From assembly GCA_051025295.1 (NCBI GenBank), contig JBMGJV010000018.1: DNA of 64,000 nt, one strand, 5' to 3'. This DNA is from KBS-83 sp051025295 (GTDB taxonomy: Bacteria; Acidobacteriota; Terriglobia; Terriglobales; Acidobacteriaceae). The stretch's first letter is position 1. Each line of letters starts with the position of its first letter. A model generated the notes under the pieces. That model saw only the letters and a list, made by a program, of their open reading frames with translations, did no database searches and was not told the DNA's origin. This document shows positions 26,942 through 37,985 of the stretch, piece by piece. The position numbers and the translations under genes were made by a program.

Positions 26942-28471
26942 GTGTTCGAGTCAGAGTTCGAACGCAGCCTGTTTGCGCTGCGCCAGGAGAAGCTGCAGCA
27001 GATTGCCGCCCTGGGCCATGCTCCCTACCCCAATCACTACCGCACCACACACGAGATACCCGCGCTGCGCCTGGCTTACAACGGCTGGGCGGCGGAACAG
27101 TTCGAGGCAGAGCGCGTCGAGGTCTCAATCGCCGGCCGCATCATGGCGATCCGCGCGCAGGGCAAGGCAGGTTTCGCACAACTGCAGCAGGGCGGCGAAC
27201 GCCTGCAGATCTATGTCCGGCTCGACGCAGTCGGCGAGCAGACCTTCCAGCTCTACAAGCTGCTCGATATCGGCGACCACATTGGCGTGACCGGGTATCT
27301 CTTCCGCACCCGCACTGGCGAGCTGACCGTGCACGTCGAGACGATCACCTTCCTTACGAAGGCGATGTTCCCGCTGCCGGAGAAATATCACGGGCTCTCC
27401 GACGTCGAACTGCGCTATCGTCAGCGCTATCTCGACCTGTTCATGAACGTCGATGTCCGCGCTGTGTTTCTCAAGCGTGCTCAGGTGCTGCGGGCGCTGC
27501 GCCGCTTCTTCGACGACCGCGGCTACATCGAGGTCGAGACGCCCATGATGCACTCGATCGCCGGTGGCGCGGCGGCACGGCCGTTTGTGACGCACCACAA
27601 CGCCCTCGATCTCTCGCTGTTTCTGCGCATCGCGCCGGAGCTCTACCTCAAGCGGCTGGTCGTCGGCGGACTGGACCGTGTCTATGAGATCAATCGTAAC
27701 TTTCGGAATGAGGGAATATCGACTCAGCACAATCCCGAGTTCACGATGCTTGAGTTCTACCAGGCTTACGCGAACTACCACGACCTGATGGAACTGACCG
27801 AAGAGCTGGTGCGCGCTGTCGCCATGGAAGTGAACGGGACGATGCTGACCGAGTTCAACGGCCACAGCATCGACCTGGCGCAGTGGAAGCGCTACTCCAT
27901 GCGGGAGGCGATTGCGGCCTTCTGGCCTGGAGCGGCTGGCACTGCTCCGGAGAGGACAGAGTTCGACAGCGCAGAATCCGTGCTCGCGCTCGTCGCACGC
28001 GCGCGAAATGCCGGAGTGAACGTGCCAGTCGAGGCCGGCGAGCCAGTGGGCAAAACCATCGCCAGCTTGTTCGAGGCAGTCGCAGAGGAGCACCTCGTCC
28101 AGCCGACAATCATCTACGACTTCCCTCTTGCGGTCTCACCGCTGTCGAAGGTGAAGCCGGATGAGCCGGACTGGGTCGAGCGCTTTGAGTTCTATATCGG
28201 CGGCTTTGAGGTCGGGAATGCCTTCAGCGAGCTGAACGATCCTGTTGATCAGCAGCGCCGGTTCGAGCAGCAGCTTGCTGAACGGCAGCGCGGCGATGAA
28301 GAGGCGTTCCAGGCAGATGAGGATTATGTACGAGCGCTCGCCTACGGGTTGCCGCCGACCGGTGGCGAAGGCATCGGCATCGATCGGCTCACCATGATCC
28401 TCACCGGCGCACGGTCAATCCGCGATGTGATCCTGTTCCCGCTCATGCGCCCCGCGCATGAGGCCGAGTGA
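26942..28471 (+). CDS. lysS: Lysyl-tRNA synthetase (class II)
   Basis: Charges tRNA-Lys. 509 aa: N-terminal OB-fold anticodon domain (V-S-I-A-G-R-I-M-A-I-R), then the class II core with motif 1 around F-F-D-D-R-G-Y-I-E-V-E-T-P, motif 2 F-R-N-E-G-I-S-T-Q-H-N-P-E-F-T-M-L-E and motif 3 G-I-G-I-D-R-L-T-M. The GTG 26942 start has AAGGA 6 nt upstream; the open frame back to 26579 overlaps the atp operon and is non-homologous. The region between motifs 2 and 3 carries a short A-rich insertion, otherwise normal. Confidence 0.95.
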   Translation: MFESEFERSLFALRQEKLQQIAALGHAPYPNHYRTTHEIPALRLAYNGWAAEQFEAERVEVSIAGRIMAIRAQGKAGFAQLQQGGERLQIYVRLDAVGEQTFQLYKLLDIGDHIGVTGYLFRTRTGELTVHVETITFLTKAMFPLPEKYHGLSDVELRYRQRYLDLFMNVDVRAVFLKRAQVLRALRRFFDDRGYIEVETPMMHSIAGGAAARPFVTHHNALDLSLFLRIAPELYLKRLVVGGLDRVYEINRNFRNEGISTQHNPEFTMLEFYQAYANYHDLMELTEELVRAVAMEVNGTMLTEFNGHSIDLAQWKRYSMREAIAAFWPGAAGTAPERTEFDSAESVLALVARARNAGVNVPVEAGEPVGKTIASLFEAVAEEHLVQPTIIYDFPLAVSPLSKVKPDEPDWVERFEFYIGGFEVGNAFSELNDPVDQQRRFEQQLAERQRGDEEAFQADEDYVRALAYGLPPTGGEGIGIDRLTMILTGARSIRDVILFPLMRPAHEAE

Positions 28472-28486
28472 GGGGGACTGGCCTTC

Positions 28487-28528
28487 GTGCACACTCGGGC
28501 AGCGATAGTCAAAGGATTCAGTGTGCAC
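28487..28528. repeat. Inverted repeat downstream of lysS
   Basis: Arms GTGCACACT (28487-28495) and AGTGTGCAC (28520-28528), 9 bp perfect, 24-nt spacer. It lies 15 nt after lysS in the 207-nt gap before the convergent Rrf2 gene. It could be a protein site or an RNA hairpin; nothing decides. Confidence 0.5.
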
Positions 28529-28608
28529 ACGTGGTGCCGAGGTGAGCTCAATGCGGCACTGAGTATGCGCTCGCGTCCACTAAGCCATAGGCAGAAGAGG
28601 TACTGCGC

Positions 28609-28630
28609 AGCGCCGCAAAGCGGCGCTTTA
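28609..28630 (+). terminator. Hairpin, possible lysS terminator
   Basis: 8-bp stem AGCGCCGC / GCGGCGCT with AAA loop (28609-28616, 28620-28627), followed by TTA only. It is between the convergent lysS and Rrf2 genes and might act in both directions. The T-run is too short for a confident call. Confidence 0.45.
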
Positions 28631-28678
28631 GACGGCTGCTTCGGCGCAGGGCCTGCTTGGGAGCAGGATTCCTACAAC

Positions 28679-29089
28679 TTAGCGGCTGACCTTACCCGCG
28701 CGCTTGACCAAAGTGGCCAGCGTGATCTTCTCCAACTCAGACTCGAAGGCGCGATGGCAGTCCTTGTAGGCCTTCCCGATCGCAGCGTGGATCTTGTTCG
28801 CCACCGCACCGCTGCTCTTCGGCAGGTTCAGCTTGGTGCTCGTATCGAGCGCGCGATGCACATCAGCCAGCGTGATCGTCTTGGCGGGCTTGGTCAGCCG
28901 CGAACCGCCGGACGGACCTTTCTGGCTGACGATCAGATCTGCCTGCTGAAGGGAGGAGAGAATGCGACGAATCACGACAGGGTTCGTATGCAGTATCTCT
29001 GCCAGATCCGCGGAGGTCTGTAGCGACTCTCCCTGCGACAGAAGAACGAGAATGTGAACGCCGGTGACGAAGCGTGTGTTGGCTGCCAT
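28679..29089 (-). CDS. Rrf2 family transcriptional regulator
   Basis: 136-aa winged-helix regulator. The Rrf2 pattern is present: N-terminal helix F-V-T-G-V-H-I-L, then A-D-L-A-E-I-L-H-T-N-P-V-V-I-R-R-I-L (recognition helix) and the wing G-P-S-G-G-S-R-L. It has a single cysteine, so the three-Cys Fe-S site of IscR/NsrR is lacking; it is more like the YwnA branch. I start at M-A-A-N-T-R (29089); 12 more residues are open upstream to 29125. The next gene upstream is divergent. Confidence 0.9.
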   Translation of the reverse strand: MAANTRFVTGVHILVLLSQGESLQTSADLAEILHTNPVVIRRILSSLQQADLIVSQKGPSGGSRLTKPAKTITLADVHRALDTSTKLNLPKSSGAVANKIHAAIGKAYKDCHRAFESELEKITLATLVKRAGKVSR

Positions 29090-29260
29090 AAGCGAAACGC
29101 TACCATAAAAAAAGACTTTATTCACTCGGAACGGGTCGTCACATTAGTTTCGTAACTCAGCCCGGGGGTCATCTGCACAAAGCGTCCCTCTCGCCGCATC
29201 TCAGTGCGTCCAATCGCTCCTGTCAGACCGTTGTAGTTACTTAAGAAAGGCCGTTCAAGC

Positions 29261-30058
29261 GTGAAAGTTCTGTTTGTTGGAGACGTATTCGGAAGTCCCG
29301 GCCGACGCGTGGTCCGGGAGCATCTGCCACACCTCATTCGTGAGCGAGAGATCGATCTCGTCGTCGTCAATGCAGAGAATTCTGCCGGCGGGTTCGGTGT
29401 CACACCGGCCATCGCCGAGGAGCTGTTTGACCTCGGCGCGCACGTGCTCACCACGGGCAATCATGTGTGGGATAAACGCGAGATCATCGACTATATGAAC
29501 TCTGCATCTGCGGAAAGCGATGTTCGTGCGCGCCGCGTCGTGCGTCCCGCCAACTACGCTGCCGGCACTCCCGGGCACGGCGTTTACGAGGGCACGCTGC
29601 CCTCCGGCGTGCGCTATGCCGTCATCAATCTGCAGGGCCGGGTCTTCATGGCCTCCAATGAAGATCCCTTCCGTACCGCGGACCGGCTGCTGGCACAAAT
29701 TCAGGCCAGGGTAATCCTCGTGGACTTTCACGCGGAGGCCACATCTGAGAAGGTGGCGCTGGGCTGGTATCTGGATGGGAAGGTTACCGCTGTGCTCGGT
29801 ACGCATACTCATGTGCCAACAGCGGACGAGCGCGTGTTACCAAACGGCACGGCCTATCAGACAGATGTGGGCATGAGCGGCCCCTATGACGGCGTTATCG
29901 GCGTCGAAAAGGATCAAGTTATACAACGTTTTCTCAGCGGTATGCCGGGCAAGTTCGAGCCTGCGCGGGGCGATGCGCGGCTTTGTGCCTTGCTCATCGA
30001 ATGCGATGCGCAGACCGGACGCGCAACGTCTGTCCAGAGACTCAGCCTCGGAGAATAA
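29261..30058 (+). CDS. YmdB/TIGR00282-type metallophosphoesterase
   Basis: 265-aa calcineurin-like phosphodiesterase of the YmdB family, members of which hydrolyse 2',3'- or 3',5'-cAMP. Motifs in order: G-D-V-F-G-S-P-G-R at the N-terminus, N-A-E-N-S-A-G-G-F-G, T-T-G-N-H-V-W-D, D-F-H-A-E-A-T-S-E-K, G-T-H-T-H-V-P-T-A-D, and T-D-V-G-M-S-G-P-Y near the end. The start is GTG 29261 with AAAGG about 10 nt upstream. It faces away from the Rrf2 gene over a 171-nt divergent gap. Confidence 0.92.
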   Translation: MKVLFVGDVFGSPGRRVVREHLPHLIREREIDLVVVNAENSAGGFGVTPAIAEELFDLGAHVLTTGNHVWDKREIIDYMNSASAESDVRARRVVRPANYAAGTPGHGVYEGTLPSGVRYAVINLQGRVFMASNEDPFRTADRLLAQIQARVILVDFHAEATSEKVALGWYLDGKVTAVLGTHTHVPTADERVLPNGTAYQTDVGMSGPYDGVIGVEKDQVIQRFLSGMPGKFEPARGDARLCALLIECDAQTGRATSVQRLSLGE

Positions 30059-30090
30059 CTCCATACCTAGGGAAAACCCTTGGCGCGGCA

Positions 30091-30897
30091 ATGCCGTCCT
30101 ACTCATATCGAGTCGCCTCGCTGCTGTCGTCGGCTGCGTCCCAACTCTCAACATCAGACGCATCTAACGAAATGCCGGACTCTGTCGCGATGGCCTCCAA
30201 TCTTCTTATCTCCGGGCTTCCTGCGGCGGAACGCACCCGTCTTGCGCCGATCCTTCACCCGGTGCGCCTGGCCGATGGACAGCCGCTCGTCGAACCGGAC
30301 CGGCCCATCCGTTCACTCTATTTCAGCGAAGACGCCGTGCTCTACACCTCGCAGCCACTGCCCGGCGGCCGCAGTATTCCTGCCGGCCTGACGGGACACG
30401 ACGGCGTGGCGGGGTTCGAACTCTGGCTCGGCAGGGATCGCTCGCCCTTGCGCACTGTCGCTGAGGTAGGCGGCCACGCGCTCGAAATGAATGCGGACGA
30501 CCTTGGCAAGCACGTTCTTGGCACGCCTTCAGCACTCAACACGGCACTTGCCGACTACGTCTTCTACTTCACGACAATGGGCGCGCAGATGGCCACCTGT
30601 CTGCACAGTCACGCGCCAGAGGAGCGGCTCTGCCGCTGGCTGCAGATGATCACCAAGCGTCTGCCGGAGCGCGACGAGTTCTCCATATCTGCCAGCTTCA
30701 TCGCCTCGCTGCTCCAGTCCGAGCCGCACACCGCCACGCTTGCGGTGCGCGTGCTTGAACGCGCCGGCCTGATCACCTACCAGCGACAGAAGCTGCGCAT
30801 CATGGATCGCCAGGGTCTGCACGACGGCTGCTGCGAGTGTCTTTCAATTTTCCAGGATCGGCTCCTCCGGCTGCTTGGCGATGCGCCCCAGGCCTGA
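30091..30897 (+). CDS. Crp/Fnr family transcriptional regulator
   Basis: Up to 268 aa. A cyclic-nucleotide-binding-like beta roll (about residues 55-150, with P-D-R-P-I-R-S-L-Y-F and G-H-D-G-V-A-G) is followed by a long helix and a winged helix-turn-helix (about 195-255) in which S-F-I-A-S-L-L-Q-S-E-P-H-T-A-T-L-A-V-R is the DNA-reading segment. There is no four-Cys Fnr cluster; two adjacent Cys occur late (G-C-C-E-C). Starts are uncertain: ATG 30091, 30172 (M-P-D-S-V) or 30190 (M-A-S-N-L). The last best fits family length. Confidence 0.86.
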   Translation: MPSYSYRVASLLSSAASQLSTSDASNEMPDSVAMASNLLISGLPAAERTRLAPILHPVRLADGQPLVEPDRPIRSLYFSEDAVLYTSQPLPGGRSIPAGLTGHDGVAGFELWLGRDRSPLRTVAEVGGHALEMNADDLGKHVLGTPSALNTALADYVFYFTTMGAQMATCLHSHAPEERLCRWLQMITKRLPERDEFSISASFIASLLQSEPHTATLAVRVLERAGLITYQRQKLRIMDRQGLHDGCCECLSIFQDRLLRLLGDAPQA

Positions 30898-31019
30898 GGT
30901 CTTTTCGCCGCGCGCAACAGTTTCTGCGCTCCGCGGTTGACCGGGCACCAAACAAGCGCATCTTGGTCAATGAGCGCCGTGGAAGTGAATGGGAGAACTG
31001 CGGCCCCTAAGGAGACGGA

Positions 31020-31292
31020 ATGACGGATTATCGCGTACGCGCAGGCGACATCGAAGAAGATCAGGTAACGTCCCTGCTCGAGAGCTACTCGGCGCAGGTG
31101 CCTTCGAGCTTTTATCTCGGTGCGGCCGGCGCCTCAGTCGTAGGCTCGCTGATTGCCAAGTCGCAGGGAAAGGATCACCTCGCCTTGTTTATCGGCCAGT
31201 GGGTCGCGCCTTTTCTGCTGCTTGGGATCTACAACAAGATGGTGAAGCAGCACGGCTCCGACGCACTGACCAAGGGCGCTGGCGCCGACTGA
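31020..31292 (+). CDS. Small membrane protein of unknown function
   Basis: 90-aa protein behind a strong AAGGAG 5 nt before ATG 31020. After a 30-residue hydrophilic N-terminus it has two hydrophobic helices: about residues 31-46 (F-Y-L-G-A-A-G-A-S-V-V-G-S-L-I-A) and 55-70 (F-I-G-Q-W-V-A-P-F-L-L-L). It ends in a hydrophilic tail. It is alone between a regulator and mutS and is closed by a perfect hairpin at 31321. Function is not recognised. Confidence 0.68.
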   Translation: MTDYRVRAGDIEEDQVTSLLESYSAQVPSSFYLGAAGASVVGSLIAKSQGKDHLALFIGQWVAPFLLLGIYNKMVKQHGSDALTKGAGAD

Positions 31293-31320
31293 TCCAGACA
31301 CCTTAGCCCTCGAACCTGCA

Positions 31321-31355
31321 AACGCCAGCATGCCCGAGCACGGTATGCTGGCGTT
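31321..31355 (+). terminator. Hairpin ending the 90-aa gene and abutting mutS
   Basis: Perfect 11-bp inverted repeat AACGCCAGCAT / ATGCTGGCGTT (31321-31331, 31345-31355), 13-nt loop. It is 29 nt after the small gene and ends 3 nt before the mutS GTG, so in an mRNA it would cover the mutS ribosome-binding region. A T-run is short (TT). Confidence 0.55.
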
Positions 31356-31358
31356 TCC

Positions 31359-34148
<2,790 letters not shown>

Positions 34149-34161
34149 CGACACACCTTCT

Positions 34162-35283
34162 ATGAGTCTTCGTCAGGACGCTGGACAACTGCTGCTCGTG
34201 GGCCTCGCCTCCACCTCGCTCGATCCCGTGGAGCGCGCCTGGCTCCGGCTCATCCGGCCAAGCGGCGTCGTGCTCTTTCGCCGCAATATCGAAGACCCTG
34301 TGCAGACGCATGCTCTGCTCGAGAGCGTCGACGCCGTCGTCAATCAGGGCAGCGATCAGGGCGGCACGCTCTTTCACGCGGTGGATGTCGAGGGCGGCCT
34401 CGTGGATCGCCTGCGCGACCTGATCGCGCCCATGCCGTCTCCCGCCGCTGTAGCGGCGACTGACAACAAGAAGCTCTTTCGCGACCACGGATATCTAATC
34501 GGCTCGGAGTTACGTTTGCTCGGGCTGAACGTCGCGTTTGCGCCAGTGCTCGATCTGCGAACTGCGTCCTCGTCTGACGTTATGCGGACACGCGTGGTGT
34601 CGGGTGATCCGCGCCGCGTGATTGCATATGCTGAAGCCTTCCTGACAGGACTCAACAAGGCGGGCGCGCTCGGCTGCGGCAAGCACTACCCCGGGCTGGG
34701 CGGCGGCAACCTCGACTCGCACCTGGGAACGCCCAGCATCGACCATAGCTTCAAGCAACTCTGGGAAGAGGACCTGCTGCCCTTCCGCAAACTGCATCGC
34801 GCGCTGCCCTTCCTGATGGTCTCGCACGCAAGCTACCCCGACGCCTACGGCAAGCCGGACACGGCCCCGCTGCCAGCATCCATCTCGCCGTTCTGGATCG
34901 ATCGCACGCTGCGCCACAAAATCGGCTACCAGGGACTCATCGTCTCGGACGACATGGAGATGGGCGGCATCCTGCACCACGCGCCCATGGGAGAAGCCGC
35001 CATCTCGGCCATCGCGGCGGGCACGCACCTGATCGAGATCTGCAAAGACCCAGCGCTCGTGCTCACGGCGTACGAGGCCATCCTGCACGAGGCCGAGCGC
35101 TCGCGTGCCTTTCGCAGCATGGTCGAGCATGCCGCCAACGAAGTACGCACGCAGCGCCCACGGCTGCTACGTTACGCGGGCTCGGTCCCCCCGCCGGAGC
35201 CCGACCAGATCCGCCAGATGCGCGACGCCGTCCAGCGCTTCGCCGCCGAGGTTGCCGGGCAGCCACCGCAGGAGCCCGCGTGA
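34162..35283 (+). CDS. nagZ: Glycoside hydrolase family 3 beta-N-acetylhexosaminidase (NagZ-like)
   Basis: Removes GlcNAc from cell-wall anhydromuropeptides in the recycling pathway. 373 aa, one (beta/alpha)8 domain. Key residues of NagZ are kept: K-H-Y-P-G, catalytic dyad D-S-H in G-N-L-D-S-H-L-G, and nucleophile Asp in V-S-D-D-M-E-M-G-G. The G-H-G triplet after K-H-F/Y-P is G-L-G here. No signal peptide, so cytoplasmic. Its stop overlaps the anmK start (GTGA), and the pair fits muropeptide recycling, which supports the assignment. Confidence 0.88.
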   Translation: MSLRQDAGQLLLVGLASTSLDPVERAWLRLIRPSGVVLFRRNIEDPVQTHALLESVDAVVNQGSDQGGTLFHAVDVEGGLVDRLRDLIAPMPSPAAVAATDNKKLFRDHGYLIGSELRLLGLNVAFAPVLDLRTASSSDVMRTRVVSGDPRRVIAYAEAFLTGLNKAGALGCGKHYPGLGGGNLDSHLGTPSIDHSFKQLWEEDLLPFRKLHRALPFLMVSHASYPDAYGKPDTAPLPASISPFWIDRTLRHKIGYQGLIVSDDMEMGGILHHAPMGEAAISAIAAGTHLIEICKDPALVLTAYEAILHEAERSRAFRSMVEHAANEVRTQRPRLLRYAGSVPPPEPDQIRQMRDAVQRFAAEVAGQPPQEPA

Positions 35284-36449
35284 GCCGGCCTGCCGCGGCT
35301 ATGCTGGTCGCCGGCGTGATGAGCGGCACATCCGCGGACGGCATTGACGTGGCGCTCTGCCGCATCACGGCCGCACGCCCCAGACCAACCATCGAACTGG
35401 TGCGGCATCGCGCCTTTCCCTTCGCTGCTGCGTTGCGCAAGGCCGTGCTTGCCGCCCAGGACGCAAAGAACACCTCTGCTGCTGAACTCGCGCGCCTCAA
35501 CTGGCGCCTTGGCGAAGCCTATGCAGATGCAGTACAAGCCACTGCGCAGGGTTACATATTGAACCTCGTCGGCTGCCATGGCCAAACCATCTATCACCAG
35601 GGCCAGCCGGCGAGCTACGCCGGCCGCCGCTTCGCATGCACGTGGCAACTGGGTGAGGTCGCGCTGATCGCAGCGGCGGTGCACGCGCCTGTCGTCTCGA
35701 ACTTCCGCCCCGCGGACATGGTGGCCGGCGGACAAGGCGCGCCGCTTGTCCCTCTACTCGACGCGACACTCTTTGCCGACCCACGGCGTCCGCGTGTGCT
35801 GCAGAACCTTGGCGGCATCGCGAACCTGACCTTCGTGCCTGCAGGCGGCGCGCTGGATGCGGTACTCGCCTTCGACACCGGCCCCGCGAACATGGTCATC
35901 GACGCGCTCGCGCGCAGGCTCTTCGACAAACCGTACGATCGGGGCGGTCGCCTGGCCGCTGCTGGCTCCGTGCACCCGGCGACACTCGCCGAATTGCTAC
36001 GAGATCCGTTCTATCGCAGGCCGCCACCGAAGAGCGCCGGCCGCGAGCAGTACGGAGAGGCCTTCGTCGCGCGCGTGCTCGCGGCGTCGCGCAAAGCGCG
36101 TCTCCGGCCGCACGACATCGTTGCAACAGCAACCGCGCTGACTACGCGCTCGATCGCGCTCGCCTGGAAGCAGTTCCTGGTGCCTCGGCTCGCAGGCGCA
36201 CCCGCGGAATGTTTCGTCGCCGGGGGCGGCGCGCGCAATCAGACATTGATGTGCATGCTCGCCGCCGATCTTGCGCCATTCGGCGCGACCATCCACACGA
36301 CTGACGCGCTCGGCATTCCGTCCGAGGCGAAGGAGGCGGTCGCCTTCGCTCTGCTCGCGTGGCAGACCTGGCATCGCCTCCCCGGCAACGTGCCCATCGC
36401 CACGGGGGCCGCGCACCCCGTCATCCTGGGGCAGGTCATGTATGTCTAG
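35280..36449 (+). CDS. anmK: Anhydro-N-acetylmuramic acid kinase
   Basis: Opens and phosphorylates 1,6-anhydro-MurNAc to MurNAc-6-P during peptidoglycan recycling. 389 aa; the ATP and sugar signatures V-M-S-G-T-S-A-D-G-I-D-V-A near the N-terminus and F-D-T-G-P-A-N-M-V-I-D-A in the middle are intact, and the G-G-G-A-R-N adenine-binding loop is visible. GTG 35280 overlaps the nagZ-like stop by 4 nt. The stop overlaps the start of the next lipoprotein gene by 8 nt, so three genes form one operon. Confidence 0.95.
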   Translation: MSRPAAAMLVAGVMSGTSADGIDVALCRITAARPRPTIELVRHRAFPFAAALRKAVLAAQDAKNTSAAELARLNWRLGEAYADAVQATAQGYILNLVGCHGQTIYHQGQPASYAGRRFACTWQLGEVALIAAAVHAPVVSNFRPADMVAGGQGAPLVPLLDATLFADPRRPRVLQNLGGIANLTFVPAGGALDAVLAFDTGPANMVIDALARRLFDKPYDRGGRLAAAGSVHPATLAELLRDPFYRRPPPKSAGREQYGEAFVARVLAASRKARLRPHDIVATATALTTRSIALAWKQFLVPRLAGAPAECFVAGGGARNQTLMCMLAADLAPFGATIHTTDALGIPSEAKEAVAFALLAWQTWHRLPGNVPIATGAAHPVILGQVMYV

Positions 36450-37981
36450 CAAACGTGCGTGTATCAGTATCCTGTTCAGCGCGCTGGCGCCGATGCTCCT
36501 GACCAGTTGCTCGGATGGCAAGCTCCCCGCCGACACCGCCGTCATGCTGATCGAATCGAGCCCCGTTAACCTCGACCCGCGGATCGGCCTCGATGCGCAA
36601 TCCGAGCGCATCGACATGCTCGTCTTCGATTCACTGGTCAAAAAAAGACGAGCACTACGAAGTCCAGCCCTGGCTCGCGCAATCGTGGGAGCAGCCCGAC
36701 CCGCTCACCTACGTCTTCCACCTGCACCCGGGCGTGCGCTTCCAGGATGGACGGCCGCTCACCTCGGCCGATGTGAAGTGGACCATCGACTCGACGCGCA
36801 ACAGCGCCGTCATTACCGCGAAATCAGGTGCGTTCACCTCTGTCGATCATGTCGAGGCAACCGACCCGCTCACCTGCACAGTGCATCTCAAGCGGCCCGA
36901 TCCGTTCCTGCTGTGGAATCTGTCAGACGGCGCGCTCGGGATTGTGCCCGCCGGCAGTGGACGCGATTTCTGGAAACATCCCGTCGGCAGTGGACCGTAC
37001 ACCTTCGTCTCACAGCAGCAGGACAAGGACGTACTGCTCGAACGCAATCAGAGTTCATGGCAGCCGATGCCATCGATTCGCAGGCTGCACTTCAACGTCG
37101 TACCCGATGACACCACGCGCGCGCTCGAGCTGCAGAAGGGGTCCGCCGACGCGGAGATCAACGCACTCGAGCCGGACACGATCGAGGCGCTCCGGCACAA
37201 CTCGTCTCTCCGGATCGAGAGCTCGCCTGGCACCATCGTCAACTACATCAACCTGAACCTGCGCGATCCCTATCTTAAGGACGTGCGAGTGCGGCAGGCC
37301 GTCGCATACGCGATCAACCGGCCCCTGATGCTCGACAGCCTGTGGCGGGGACAGGCGCGACTCGCCGACAATCTGCTGCCCCCCGGACACTGGGCGCGCA
37401 CCGACGAGGTCGCCCATTATCCGTTCGATCCGGCGAAGGCGAATGCATTGCTCGACGCGGCCGGATACGCCCGCGGTCGCGACGGTATCCGCTTTCATCT
37501 CGAGATGAAGATATCGAACAGCAGCACGCCCACGCGCCTGCTCTGCCTCGTAGCACAGCAGCAGTTACGTGCTGTGGGCATCGCGATGGACCTGCGCATC
37601 TTCGAGTTCGGCACGTTCTTCGCCGACGTGATGCGCGGAGCCTTCTCGATGTATTCACTGCGCTGGATCGGAGGCAACGAGAGTCCGGAGATTTTCCGCC
37701 TGGCCTACGCCACCGCCAGCCAGCCGCCGCACGGCGCCAATCGCGGCCACTATGTGAACCCCGAGCTCGACCGCCTGCTGGCCGATGCCGCGGCCACGAG
37801 TGACCTCACCGAGGACCGCAAGGACTACGTGTCCGTGCAGCAGATCCTCGCTCGGGATGTACCCACGATTCCGCTCTGGTACCAGGACAATGTCGTGGTG
37901 CATACCGAGCGGCTTGAGCACATCGTGGTCTCGCCATCGGGCGATTACGAATTCCTCAGGACGGCGACGTTGGCGCGCTAA
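36442..37981 (+). pseudogene. Family 5 extracellular solute-binding lipoprotein, 1-nt frameshift
   Basis: Periplasmic peptide-binding component of an ABC importer (SBP_bac_5 type), about 512 aa when corrected. The N-terminal part (from ATG 36442) has a lipoprotein signal with lipobox L-T-S-C and reads to D-S-L-V-K-K, where the frame breaks. The rest (K-D-E-H-Y-E-V-Q-P-W-L onward) is one base further: an A7 run at 36640-36646 where six A would keep the frame. C-terminal family blocks (D-V-R-V-R-Q-A-V-A-Y-A-I, G-N-E-S-P-E-I-F) are intact. It could be an indel artefact, phase variation or transcript slippage. Context (nagZ, anmK) hints at muropeptide uptake, by inference. Confidence 0.86.
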
Positions 37982-37985
37982 AGAG

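Noticed and set aside
27125..28093. 322-aa minus-strand frame
   Set aside because: Antisense to lysS, whose class II motifs are intact.
36640..36647. A-AAA-AAG heptamer as a -1 programmed frameshift signal
   Set aside because: The reading frame needs a +1 (or -2) change, not -1, and no stimulatory stem-loop or Shine-Dalgarno spacing was recognised.
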